From Victivallis lenta (GTDB lineage: Bacteria > Verrucomicrobiota > Lentisphaeria > Victivallales > Victivallaceae), in assembly GCF_009695545.1 (NCBI RefSeq), contig NZ_VUNS01000021.1, positions 1-64,000 of the forward strand: a stretch of 64,000 nucleotides of DNA. Direction: 5' to 3'. Below, piece by piece: positions 1 through 7,433 of this stretch; within the stretch, counting starts at the first letter, position 1, and every line of letters begins with the position of its first letter. The position numbers and the translations under genes were made by a program. Below the pieces are notes generated by a model that had not been told where the DNA came from, ran no database searches, and saw only the letters and a program-made list of their open reading frames with translations.

Positions 1-232
1 TTCCGGCGGAGATGAAACAATTCAGGCTTGCGAGAAATGCCCGGTCTTCCGCAATGCTGCGCCCGCGGGTGGTCAGATAGCCGCCGGTAATCATGCTGTT
101 CATCCCGGCAAGCATCAGGAGGCCCTGAAAGTCTTTCATCGTCGTTTCGCGTCCGGCGGCGAATTTCAGCATCTTCGCGGGGGTGACCAGCCGGAATATC
201 GCAAATGACTTGGCGACATCGGCAACCTTCAT
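1..232 (-). pseudogene. bioB: C-terminal fragment of biotin synthase (BioB), truncated at its 5' end and cut by the window edge
   Basis: The minus-strand frame opening at the ATG at 232 reads like the last part of biotin synthase: FAIFRLVTPAKM, then FAAGRET, then LMLAGMNSMITGGYLTTRGRS. The BioB family has the same order: FRxxxPxxxxRxxxGRE followed by GANSxxxGxYLTTxGR. The radical-SAM CxxxCxxC region and most of the TIM barrel should lie upstream, to the right. The ABC ATPase gene ends only about 110 bases away at 342, so they cannot fit. I therefore read this as a 5'-truncated remnant. The extreme C-terminus lies outside the window. The alternative is a short stand-alone protein of unknown role; no ribosome binding site argues for that. 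Confidence 0.55.
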
Positions 233-341
233 TTTTCTGCCGGGTGTCGCCGTCACCGGACGGCACGCTGCACACGGAAATTCCGGAAGGCATTCCGGCG
301 ATTTCGCCGGGACAGTCCCGGGGTATCTGTCTGCAGAATAT

Positions 342-1145
342 TCAGATGCCGCCGCCGTTCCGGACTTCGGAACGTTTTGCGAGACGTTCGAGCATGTCGC
401 TGCGGTAAGCTGCCGGAATCTTCTGCTGAAGCGCCTTGATTTCCGGCTGCCGGAACAGAGCGGTGCGGTCGTATCGACGCGAAATTCGGTTTTCCTCGTC
501 GGCGATAATCCGCCCGGGGGAGCTGGAGAATACCACGAGCCGCGTTCCCAGATAAAGGGCCTCGTCGATGTCGTGCGTCACGAAAATCACCGTCCGCCGT
601 TTTCCGGCATCACGGTGCAGATTGCGCACCAGCTCCTGCAGGAGCGCCCGGTTTACCGGATCCAGCGCGCCGAACGGCTCGTCCATCAGCAGAATCCCGG
701 AGGGGGACGCCAGCGCCCGCGCGATTGCCGCCCGCTGGCGCATTCCGCCGGACAGCGCCTCCGGATACTGGCCGAAAGAACCGCCCAGTCCCACGGTTTC
801 GAGATACGACTCCGCCAGCGCCTTTACCTCCTTCCGGTTTTTATCCGGATATGCGGCATGCAGTGCCAGCGTCAGATTCGCACCGGTCGTCATCCAGGGA
901 AAGAGCGAATAATCCTGAAAGACCACGGAACAATGGCGATCCGGCCCGTCGACTGGTTCGCCGTCGATCCGGATTTCTCCGGCCGACGGCCGTTCCAGCC
1001 CGGCAAGCAGCCGTAAAAGCGTCGATTTTCCGCAGCCGGATTGTCCGAGAATACAGAGAAATTCGCCGTTTTCGATGTTCAGGTCAATTCCCTGAAGGAT
1101 CGTCTTCGAATCATAGGAAAAATCAATATGCCTGCATTCAATCAT
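342..1145 (-). CDS. ABC transporter ATP-binding protein, SsuB/TauB/NrtD type
   Basis: Cytoplasmic ATPase of 267 residues that powers the importer encoded with the preceding permease and binding protein. Walker A GQSGCGKST lies at about residues 34-42, the ABC signature LSGGMRQR at 131-138, and Walker B ILLMDEPF at 151-158, followed by the H-loop in VTHD. The DEPFGALD block is typical of the nitrate/sulfonate/taurine/thiamine-precursor subfamily. Its ATG overlaps the end of the permease gene by 8 bases, implying translational coupling. It is the last gene of the operon that starts with the secretin-like genes at 6237. The substrate cannot be read from the sequence. Confidence 0.9.
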   Translation of the reverse strand: MIECRHIDFSYDSKTILQGIDLNIENGEFLCILGQSGCGKSTLLRLLAGLERPSAGEIRIDGEPVDGPDRHCSVVFQDYSLFPWMTTGANLTLALHAAYPDKNRKEVKALAESYLETVGLGGSFGQYPEALSGGMRQRAAIARALASPSGILLMDEPFGALDPVNRALLQELVRNLHRDAGKRRTVIFVTHDIDEALYLGTRLVVFSSSPGRIIADEENRISRRYDRTALFRQPEIKALQQKIPAAYRSDMLERLAKRSEVRNGGGI

Positions 1146-2031
1146 GTATATTCCTCCGGTAACGCAGCAGCCTGCGCTCCAGTTTGTTGAAAAGCCACAT
1201 CAGCGAAGTGACGACGATTCCGATAAAGAGGATGCCGACGATCACCCGTCCGTAATCCGCGAAGTCGGAAAAGTTCTTCACATACCAGCCGAGTCCCTCG
1301 GTCGCGCCGATCAGCTCGGCGGCGGTCAGCAGGAGAAAACTGAAAATCAGCCCGAGCGAAGCGCCGGTCAGGATCGACGGCATCGCTCCCGGCAGCAGAA
1401 TCCGGAAAAAGAACACGCTCCTTTTCAAGTGGAGCATTCTGGCTGAATCCAGCAGGGAATCCGGAATCGTCACCACTCCGGAAACCGTATTGACGAAAAC
1501 CGGCCAGAACGCCCCCGACCAGATCACGAAGATCGAAGCCGAACGGAAACTCGGCAGAAGCGCAATCGCATACGGAATGTAGACGATCGGGGGAATTGCG
1601 CCCAGCACGCGGGAAAACGGTTCCGCTGCGGCGCGCAGCCTGCGGGAGCTTCCCACGGCGATTCCGGCCGGAATCGCCGTCACGAGGGCGAGCCCGTAGG
1701 CGGAACCGAGCAGATAGGAAGAAGAGAGCAATCCCCTGAACATATCGCCCAGTTCCGCGAAGAACAGTTCGAGAATCGCCGCCGGCGGGGGAAACAGCAC
1801 CGGGTCGGCAAGTTGGAAATTCGCACTGGCCAGCTGCCAGACCAGCAGAACCGCTTCGATTACAGTGGCGGAATCGATCACGGCGTTGCACTTCTCCTCC
1901 CGCCGGGCAAGCCGGGCGCGTACTGCCGCGACGGCCGGCAGCGCGAGAGCGAGCAGCGCAAGCGGATAATCCCGGTTTCCCAGTGCGGCCGCAAACAGCG
2001 CGAGGCTTATGACTGCGAGCAGATATTTCAT
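1138..2031 (-). CDS. ABC transporter permease, SsuC/TauC type
   Basis: Inner-membrane permease of about 297 residues with several hydrophobic segments and the binding-protein-dependent transport (BPD_transp_1) fold. The family EAA-like cytoplasmic loop is visible as DSARMLHLKRSVFFFRILLPGAMP around residue 200. I chose the ATG at 2031 (MKYLLAVISL) because it begins with a membrane segment; an in-frame upstream ATG would add a non-conserved tail and overlap the binding-protein gene. It lies between the binding-protein and ATPase genes of the same operon. The substrate is unknown; sulfonates, nitrate, pyrimidine-type thiamine precursors and guanidino compounds are all carried by this family. Confidence 0.85.
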   Translation of the reverse strand: MKYLLAVISLALFAAALGNRDYPLALLALALPAVAAVRARLARREEKCNAVIDSATVIEAVLLVWQLASANFQLADPVLFPPPAAILELFFAELGDMFRGLLSSSYLLGSAYGLALVTAIPAGIAVGSSRRLRAAAEPFSRVLGAIPPIVYIPYAIALLPSFRSASIFVIWSGAFWPVFVNTVSGVVTIPDSLLDSARMLHLKRSVFFFRILLPGAMPSILTGASLGLIFSFLLLTAAELIGATEGLGWYVKNFSDFADYGRVIVGILFIGIVVTSLMWLFNKLERRLLRYRRNIHD

Positions 2032-2051
2032 GACCGATTCCGCTCCCCGTT

Positions 2052-3077
2052 TCAATTGTTCGCTTTGAAGAAGGCATCCATTTCCCGGTATACCGGATCG
2101 TCGGGCCACCGTTTCAGCACTTCATCCAGCGCTTCGCGGTAAATCGATGTATCGATATGGCGGCTGATGTCGACCCGGTTTTCCGGCAGGTAGCCGATCT
2201 CGTTCATCGTATTCCAGAAATCCACGGTTCCCTTTTTCAGGGGATCGGGGTTGGAGTCGAAGGTATGATCGGTATAGGTGTCCGCGCGGACAATGCCGGG
2301 GTCCAGCTTGAAACTGCCGGCGAATATCTTCACGGTTTCCTCCTGATTCTCCCGGTAAAATCTGTACGCCCGGATTTCCGCGACCAGGTACCGCTTGTAG
2401 ATTTCCCGTTTCGCCTTCAGGTCCTTTGTATTGGCGATCAGCCGGCAGCAGGTGTAAGCGGGCTGGAAATCGGCGATGTAATTCGACACCACAAGACCGT
2501 AATTCTTTTTCGCCAGCGAAAAGTGCGGGCTGAATACGATCCCTGCATCCACCGCGCCCTTCCGGACGGCTTCCACCACGGCGCCCTGGCCGCCGAATTC
2601 AATGATTTCAAGATCTTTGTAAGGATCGACCCCGGCCTTCTTCAACGCTCCGCGGAAGATCACATCGCCGGTGGAGAGCTTGCCGAGGCCGACTCTTGCC
2701 CCCTTGAAGTTCGCAAGATTCCGGAACTTCCCGGCATTCTCCGGCTTGACGATGATCGCCTGACCGCCGATCATCATGCCGCCGAAGACGGTGAAGTCGA
2801 CTCCTCGGGCGATGAAAAGCAGCGGCGCCGCCGTGCCGAAGGTCCCGACATCAAGTTTTTTCGCCCGGACCGCTGCGCACCCTTCCGCAGTGGTATTGAA
2901 CTGAAACAGATCGGCATCAATTCCTTCTTCGGCGAAAAAGCCTTTTTCCCGGGCGATGAAGTGCAGTCCGTGCGCCGGTTCCGCCAGATAGCCGACCCTG
3001 ACCTTGTCTGCGGCGAACGTCCCCGAAGCCGTGAGAGCCAGAATTGCCGAAAGAGTGATTTGGAAAATGTTGTTCAT
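2052..3077 (-). CDS. ABC transporter substrate-binding protein, NMT1/SsuA-like
   Basis: Protein of 341 residues with a signal peptide (MNNIFQITLSAILALTASGTFAA, cleavage near residue 22-23), so probably periplasmic. The mature start DKVRVGYLAEPAHGLHFIAREKG is characteristic of the NMT1/SsuA/TauA binding-protein family. So are the inner GxxAIIVKPEN and AVRKGAVDAGIVFSP stretches. It starts 26 bases after the stop of the second secretin-like gene, so it is very probably on the same transcript. All three exported proteins of this operon begin with MNN and a signal sequence. No substrate-defining residue is recognisable. Confidence 0.85.
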   Translation of the reverse strand: MNNIFQITLSAILALTASGTFAADKVRVGYLAEPAHGLHFIAREKGFFAEEGIDADLFQFNTTAEGCAAVRAKKLDVGTFGTAAPLLFIARGVDFTVFGGMMIGGQAIIVKPENAGKFRNLANFKGARVGLGKLSTGDVIFRGALKKAGVDPYKDLEIIEFGGQGAVVEAVRKGAVDAGIVFSPHFSLAKKNYGLVVSNYIADFQPAYTCCRLIANTKDLKAKREIYKRYLVAEIRAYRFYRENQEETVKIFAGSFKLDPGIVRADTYTDHTFDSNPDPLKKGTVDFWNTMNEIGYLPENRVDISRHIDTSIYREALDEVLKRWPDDPVYREMDAFFKANN

Positions 3078-3103
3078 GTTGAAACTCCTTGATTTTTTTC
3101 AGA

Positions 3104-4726
3104 TTATTCAATTGTGTCGGAATCAATTCCGTACTGTTCAAACCCGAGATTGTTGAGCGGATTCCGCACGCCGGCACGGACGTCCTCGACGATTTTGCCG
3201 ACATTGGCCTGGATCTCCGTCGGCACAGGATCGAACGGCGTACTGTATTCCGCGCTCGCCAGAATCACGATCTGCGACTTCTTGGTCGATTCGCTTTCGG
3301 TCGAGAACAGCCAGCCGAGCAGCGGAAGGTCTTTCAGGAGCGGCACTCCCGCGACACCTCGGACGACGTCGAACTTCTTCAGGCCGCCGATCACGAAATT
3401 CTTGCCGCTGTTGCCGATCTGCACTTCCGTTTCGATTTCGGACTTGTTCAGACGCGGTTCCCCGCTGGAATCCCAGCCGATCAGCGAAACGCTCTCCGCA
3501 TGGAGCTTCAGAGTGGTGCTGTTGGCCGTGACGATCGGCTCGACGAGATCAAGCGAAAAACGAAACCCTTCTCCGACTTTGGTGATCTGCTGCTGCCCCT
3601 TCCGGATTTCGAGTTTTCCTGCGTCCGGCACATCCGGTTCGCCTGCGAACGGCGCCGGCAGCCTGCCGGTGTTGCCGGGTTCGATTTTTTGCGACACGTC
3701 GTCATAGAACAGGCCGGAACCGACATTGATTGAGGTTGTGGTGCGGTTTTTGGCATTCAGCACGCCGCTGGTCAGCACCCGCGCTTTGCCGCGGCTGGTC
3801 AGAAAATCGATGTACTTGCTGTTCCACTTCGGATTGAAATTGAAGAATTCCGTTTTGCTGGAGCCGGAGTTGTTCACTCCCGCGCCGAACGTGGAAGCCC
3901 AATTGCTGCGGAAACGCCCTCCGGCGGAAAAGAAATCCGCGCCGTCGTTGTTTTTCCAGCTCTGAAAATCCAGGCCGATCCTGTCGTCGTTTTCCGCGAA
4001 GATTTCGACCACTTTGTAGCGGAAACGGATCTCCGGGATCGGGCGGTCATATTGCGCAAGCATATTGCTGATATGTTTCCATGACCAGAAAGGAGCCGCG
4101 ACAAACAGCGCGTTAAGTCCGCCGTCGACGATCAGTTTGTCCACACCGTTGTCGAATTCCACATCAATCGCCGAGACGCCCACTTCCGAAACCATTTTCT
4201 TCAAAGTCGCCGCCGAATTGATCTTCGGGAAGTAGATGAATTTCGGACGGCCGCTGGAAGCGGTCAACCCCGGCTGGTCAAGCCGTTCCACCAGTTTGTC
4301 GATGCTCTCTCCGTAACCGTCGTCCTCAAACCGGCAGGCTTCCGCCGAGACGATCAGCAGCTTGCGCCCATTGTTGAATTTGAGCGCAGCGACGCTCGGC
4401 TGATTCTGATCCACGCGCTTGGCGTTGATAATGGCGTTCAGATACCAGCGCAGTCCGTAGGGATCCGCATGTTTGAGTTCGTAAGTTCTGGTAATGACGT
4501 ACGGGTCGTTGTTGTCGCGGATAAAATGGATCGCTTTCGTCCCGTCCTTGACTTCCAGCCGCAGCTGCGCCTGCACGCTGCTGCTGCCGTAACCGGCGCT
4601 GGGGGCGTTGAAATCGGCTTTGGGCTTACCGGGAATCTGCTCCGGCACGAGATTGATCGTTTCGGCCGCCGTCAGAACGGAAGCGGGAAAAAGTGCGGCC
4701 AGAAGGAGAAATATCTTGTTGTTCAT
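3104..4726 (-). CDS. Secretin-like outer-membrane protein (second of a tandem pair)
   Basis: Exported protein of 540 residues, signal peptide MNNKIFLLLAALFPASVLTAA. Two N-domain-like repeats come first (YELKHADPYGLRWYLNAII and IYFPKINSAATLKKMVSEVG). A linker of the secretin type follows (PIPEIRFRYKVVEIFAENDDRIGLDF), then a C-terminal beta domain with the secretin hallmark VPLLKDLPLLGWLFS near residue 475. Known secretins form outer-membrane rings in type II/III secretion and type IV pilus systems. Here no GspE, GspF or GspG-like neighbour exists; instead an ABC importer follows 26 bases downstream. Membership of the secretin superfamily is well supported; the biological role is not. Confidence 0.75.
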   Translation of the reverse strand: MNNKIFLLLAALFPASVLTAAETINLVPEQIPGKPKADFNAPSAGYGSSSVQAQLRLEVKDGTKAIHFIRDNNDPYVITRTYELKHADPYGLRWYLNAIINAKRVDQNQPSVAALKFNNGRKLLIVSAEACRFEDDGYGESIDKLVERLDQPGLTASSGRPKFIYFPKINSAATLKKMVSEVGVSAIDVEFDNGVDKLIVDGGLNALFVAAPFWSWKHISNMLAQYDRPIPEIRFRYKVVEIFAENDDRIGLDFQSWKNNDGADFFSAGGRFRSNWASTFGAGVNNSGSSKTEFFNFNPKWNSKYIDFLTSRGKARVLTSGVLNAKNRTTTSINVGSGLFYDDVSQKIEPGNTGRLPAPFAGEPDVPDAGKLEIRKGQQQITKVGEGFRFSLDLVEPIVTANSTTLKLHAESVSLIGWDSSGEPRLNKSEIETEVQIGNSGKNFVIGGLKKFDVVRGVAGVPLLKDLPLLGWLFSTESESTKKSQIVILASAEYSTPFDPVPTEIQANVGKIVEDVRAGVRNPLNNLGFEQYGIDSDTIE

Positions 4727-4746
4727 GAAGTAAACCTTTCGGAAAA

Positions 4747-6237
4747 TCAGTTGAGTTCTTCCGCAACGACTTCCGGACTGACCGGAGGAGTCGGCAGAAG
4801 TTCGGGGTGGACCAGACGGGCTTCGGCTGTGACGATGATGTAGCTTTTCTCTTTCAGCGTGGTGGTCGTGCCGAACAGATATTTGAGCACCGGAATCCGT
4901 GAGAGAAACGGGATGCCGATCGTTTGTTCGACATCGGTCTCTTTCACATAGCTGCCGAGCAGTTTCTCCTGCTTGAAGCCAAGTGTCAAAGCTCCGTCAA
5001 TCCGTGCGTAATTGCTGAGTTCATCTCCGCGATTGTTGCGTTCCACAACACTGTTCACTCCGAGGTTGTAGGAGAAAATCACTCCGCCGGTTCTGTTGTT
5101 TTCATAAAAATCCCCGGTTGCAGGCACCATGCCGATGGAATCCACTTCACCGGTCTGTGTTCCGAAGCAGATCACCGGATTGGTGATTTTGAGCGCGACT
5201 GCCGGAGTTCCATTTTGGTCAGCCACGACATCGGTTCGGTCGTCATCATCCTTTTTGAGGTTCTGGTAGCTCGGCGTCAACTCTGCATAATAGGTGCGCG
5301 TGACATCGCTGCCGTCGCCGTAAAGCGGCGTATTGAGAAAGGTCAGGTCCGCATTGGAAACCAGCCGGGCATTGCCGGATTGCTGAAGCAGCCGGACGAA
5401 ACTCAAATCGAACTGCGGCGCGGTGAAGAATCCGCCGTAACTCCAGTTCGTGGAAAAATTTTTTGCCAGATCGGCGAACTGTTTCGCTCCGTTGAGGAGT
5501 TGCAGGACCGCTTCGTTGGAGAAAACCTTTCCGGCATCATATCCGGCGGCAAACAGATTCAACCCCGGTCCGTTTTTCCATGCCAGATAGTCCACGCCGA
5601 TGTCGCGCAGTTTGCTTTCGCGCACCTCATAGTAGTTCAAACGCAGATTCACCTGCGGCACCGGGCGGTCCAGCCGCTGTACCCAGGCGAGAATCGCCTT
5701 GGCGGAAGCCACATCATCTTTCCAGTAGATCGTATTGGTTTCCGCATTGAGATAGGCCGCGCCGATGCCCGTGCGCAAAGCGCCATTGATGATGTTGACG
5801 ATATCCTGCGCCGCCCGGTAACGCGGCGTGTAGCTGATGCGGGTCACGCCGGTGCCTTCGATCACGGAGCCGAACTCGTCAAGCTTGCCAGGCTGGTCGA
5901 TTTTTGCGATCAGGTCGTCGATCAGCGGGATGATTTCCGGGCCGGAGGAAACGATCAGCCAGTTCTTTTTTGCCGAAAAGTAGTTGACCCGTTCGACCCG
6001 CGACTGCGAGTCGTAACGCTTGACCGCGTTCTCGACAAAGGGACGGATATCGGTCGCCTTGACGTATTTGAGTTCATAGATTTTGCTTGTAATGCCGGTT
6101 TGGGCGTCATCCTGAATCAGGCGGATCTGCCGCACCTCGTCAGGCGCGTTTTTTCTGCCGGCAAACGCCGGAGACTGTCCGAAGGCGGAGACGGAAAAGC
6201 CCGCCGCCAATATGATATGGAAAATACTGTTGTTCAT
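4747..6237 (-). CDS. Secretin-like outer-membrane protein (first of a tandem pair)
   Basis: Exported protein of 496 residues, signal peptide MNNSIFHIILAAGFSVSAFG. N1-type repeats are seen at YELKYVKATDIRPFVENAV with LIVSSGPEIIPLIDDLIAKID, and at YTPRYRAAQDIVNIINGAL. They are followed by PVPQVNLRLNYYEVRESKLRD and a C-terminal secretin-type end IGIPFLSRIPVLKYLFG near residue 455. It is clearly a diverged paralogue of the next gene, which starts 20 bases on. It is the first large gene of the five-gene operon ending at 342. An imperfect leader hairpin (6257-6284) and a terminator (6301-6325) lie just upstream, suggesting control by transcript read-through. A general secretion role is possible but unsupported by neighbours. 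Confidence 0.75.
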   Translation of the reverse strand: MNNSIFHIILAAGFSVSAFGQSPAFAGRKNAPDEVRQIRLIQDDAQTGITSKIYELKYVKATDIRPFVENAVKRYDSQSRVERVNYFSAKKNWLIVSSGPEIIPLIDDLIAKIDQPGKLDEFGSVIEGTGVTRISYTPRYRAAQDIVNIINGALRTGIGAAYLNAETNTIYWKDDVASAKAILAWVQRLDRPVPQVNLRLNYYEVRESKLRDIGVDYLAWKNGPGLNLFAAGYDAGKVFSNEAVLQLLNGAKQFADLAKNFSTNWSYGGFFTAPQFDLSFVRLLQQSGNARLVSNADLTFLNTPLYGDGSDVTRTYYAELTPSYQNLKKDDDDRTDVVADQNGTPAVALKITNPVICFGTQTGEVDSIGMVPATGDFYENNRTGGVIFSYNLGVNSVVERNNRGDELSNYARIDGALTLGFKQEKLLGSYVKETDVEQTIGIPFLSRIPVLKYLFGTTTTLKEKSYIIVTAEARLVHPELLPTPPVSPEVVAEELN

Positions 6238-6256
6238 GGTGGTTCCTCATCGGGAA

Positions 6257-6284
6257 ACGCTTCACTCCGAGAGCGGAGAAGCGT
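6257..6284 (-). other. Imperfect leader hairpin before the secretin operon
   Basis: The outer arms (seven bases, ACGCTTC with GAAGCGT) pair, and an inner TCCG/CGGA stem follows with a small bulge. It sits within 20 bases of the start codon at 6237, so it would be in the mRNA leader. No T run follows, so it is not a terminator. It may affect translation or message stability. Confidence 0.35.
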
Positions 6285-6300
6285 GAATTGATCCGGTCAT

Positions 6301-6325
6301 AAAAAACGGACCCGGCACGGGTCCG
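6301..6325 (-). terminator. Rho-independent terminator upstream of the secretin operon
   Basis: A perfect 8-bp stem (CGGACCCG / CGGGTCCG) with a 3-base loop is followed on the minus strand by six T residues. It lies 23 bases downstream of the stop of the small Arg/Met-rich ORF and 64 bases upstream of the first secretin gene. It either ends the lipoprotein transcript or acts as an attenuator for the secretin operon. Confidence 0.8.
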
Positions 6326-6348
6326 ATTCTGTCGGCTGCGATGCTGTC

Positions 6349-6477
6349 TCAGCGGCGACATCGGTCCGGCATTCGGCTCATGCGGCGCATCCGGCGGAGC
6401 ACGGGAGTCATTTTCCCCGTAAAACGGCAGGTTCCGGCGGTATCCGGTAATGAAATGAAACGGTTCGTTTTCATCAT
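6349..6477 (-). CDS. Possible Arg/Met-rich leader peptide (42 aa)
   Basis: A short ORF with a good Shine-Dalgarno (AAAGGAG) directly before two adjacent ATGs. The last third reads LRRMRRMSRMPDRCRR, a dense run of Arg and Met codons, and the stop is 23 bases before the terminator stem at 6325. A leader peptide rich in one or two amino acids before a terminator and an operon is the layout of classical attenuation. A CGGACC in the last codons repeats the 5' arm of the terminator and could pair with its 3' arm. I do not recognise the peptide, and it could also be chance. Chosen coordinates start at the first ATG. Confidence 0.35.
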   Translation of the reverse strand: MMKTNRFISLPDTAGTCRFTGKMTPVLRRMRRMSRMPDRCRR

Positions 6478-6511
6478 CTCCTTTCCGACGATAATGAATT
6501 TCGTCATGATA

Positions 6512-6979
6512 TCAAAGAAAACCAAAGCCGATGACTCGGCTTTTGCCATTCACGGGAGCAATCAGCGCGCGAAACAGAATCTCCTGTTCGATGGCGGAAC
6601 TGTCGCTGCCGGTTCTGCGGAAGCAGACTTTCCAGACCAGTGTTTTCAGAACCGGAGTTTTCAATTCCCCGCGGTATTCGAAAGAGCGGATGGTTCCCAG
6701 CGTGTTCCGCAGCTGCAGGAGCGATTGCGAGAATGCCTCCGGTGTAAATTCCTTCTGAAGATTTTCCGCGAGGACCTCTTTCAGCAGTTCATAATTTTCT
6801 TCCTGAAAGGCTCTCAGCGCGGCATCTCCGCATTGAAGCGCGGCGCTCCGGTCATGTTCTCCGCCGGAAGCGGGATTTTTTTCTGTTTCCGCCGGGATTT
6901 GAGCACACCCGGCAACAAAGACGGCCGCTGCCAGCAGCACCGCCTGAAATCGGGCAATTCGGATGATTTGCTTTTTCAT
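6512..6979 (-). CDS. Small lipoprotein of unknown function
   Basis: Protein of 155 residues with a lipoprotein signal: basic start MKKQIIRIARF, a hydrophobic stretch, and the lipobox VAGC near residue 25, so it is probably membrane-anchored through a lipidated Cys. The mature part begins with a polar linker, then a helical stretch (ALRAFQEENYELLKEVLAENL) and a beta-rich C-terminus. This layout resembles small DUF3887/DUF4019-type periplasmic lipoproteins, but I cannot assign it firmly. A sigma-70-like promoter lies upstream at 7033-7060 (minus). The small Arg/Met-rich ORF follows 34 bases after its stop. Confidence 0.7.
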   Translation of the reverse strand: MKKQIIRIARFQAVLLAAAVFVAGCAQIPAETEKNPASGGEHDRSAALQCGDAALRAFQEENYELLKEVLAENLQKEFTPEAFSQSLLQLRNTLGTIRSFEYRGELKTPVLKTLVWKVCFRRTGSDSSAIEQEILFRALIAPVNGKSRVIGFGFL

Positions 6980-7032
6980 AGGGGCTCCTTCGGTGCTGCA
7001 GTATTAATCACTACTGTTTTGGTTGATTTTGT

Positions 7033-7060
7033 AAAATACATCATATTTGCATGTTTTCAA
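7033..7060 (-). promoter_or_regulatory. Sigma-70-type promoter for the lipoprotein gene
   Basis: On the minus strand, TTGAAA (7055-7060) and TATTTT (7033-7038) are separated by 16 bases in an AT-rich stretch, about 55 bases before the start codon at 6979. Confidence 0.4.
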
Positions 7061-7286
7061 GTTTTAAAATCTAAAAATATCTATTTTTTTAATATTCACA
7101 ATTGTAAAGGTAGTGTTTATGGTCGGGGCTTCCTCTTTCCGAATCTCATTTCGAACCGCTCATGCATTCTTCTGAAAACTCAAGCTGCCTTCGTCTGCGG
7201 CAGCCGAACCGGACGATAGTTTCCCGGCATCACCTTCTTCTTTACTTGCCGTTTCTTTCACAATTCTGTAATGCAGGAAGCATTCC

Positions 7287-7304
7287 CTGAACAAATTTGT
7301 TCAG
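7287..7304. promoter_or_regulatory. Perfect 18-bp palindrome, candidate activator site
   Basis: CTGAACAAATTTGTTCAG is a perfect dyad. Its centre lies about 78 bases upstream of the transcription start predicted from the sigma-54 promoter at 7347-7363. That is within the range where enhancer-binding activators of sigma-54 often bind. The cognate protein is not in this window, as far as I can see. Confidence 0.5.
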
Positions 7305-7346
7305 GCCGGACGCTTTTCTTCCGCCGGTTCACGCTCATTTCGCCGG

Positions 7347-7363
7347 CTGGCACGGGATTTGCT
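7347..7363 (+). promoter_or_regulatory. Sigma-54 (RpoN) -24/-12 promoter
   Basis: The sequence CTGGCACG-GGAT-TTGCT matches the RpoN consensus YTGGCACG-N4-TTGCW without a mismatch. The invariant GG (7349-7350) and GC (7361-7362) are separated by exactly 10 bases. The predicted start is about 7374, 60 bases before the ATG of the first gene of the operon. RpoN promoters commonly drive nitrogen-scavenging genes, which fits the gene content. Confidence 0.8.
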
Positions 7364-7375
7364 GATGGGGTGGCA

Positions 7376-7404
7376 CGGGAGTCCGATATGTTTCATCACT
7401 CCCG
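7376..7404 (+). other. Hairpin at the predicted 5' end of the operon mRNA
   Basis: A 7-bp stem CGGGAGT/ACTCCCG encloses a 15-base loop. It begins two bases after the start point predicted from the sigma-54 promoter, so it would form the very 5' end of the message. It has no T run. Likely roles are mRNA stabilisation or a binding site; neither is shown. Confidence 0.45.
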
Positions 7405-7433
7405 CAGCAATCTTTAAGCAAGGAGAGTATGAC

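Larger units (their letters stand above)
6980..7433. other. Long divergent intergenic region
   Basis: 454 bases separate the lipoprotein gene (minus) from the guanidine/urea operon (plus). Its left part (about 7010-7110) is strikingly AT-rich and carries the minus-strand promoter. The right part carries an 18-bp palindrome, a sigma-54 promoter and a transcript-leader hairpin, listed separately. A small stem GCTGCC/GGCAGC sits at 7184-7204 with no T run. I see no convincing ORF, and no guanidine-I (ykkC) riboswitch motif such as CTGGTCCGAGAG. Confidence 0.6.

Noticed and set aside
232-341. SGISVCSV-like stretch in another frame upstream of the BioB fragment
   Set aside because: It loosely recalls the SGGI region of BioB but is too short and degenerate to support a frameshift claim.
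3104-6237. Type II secretion secretin GspD
   Set aside because: No GspC/E/F/G neighbours, and two diverged copies linked to an ABC importer; only the superfamily label is supported.
7371-7385. Second TGGCACGGG close to the sigma-54 promoter
   Set aside because: No TTGCW follows at the required distance, so it is not a second RpoN promoter.
6980-7433. Guanidine-I (ykkC) riboswitch in the operon leader
   Set aside because: I looked for the conserved loops and did not find them by eye; a covariance search would be decisive.
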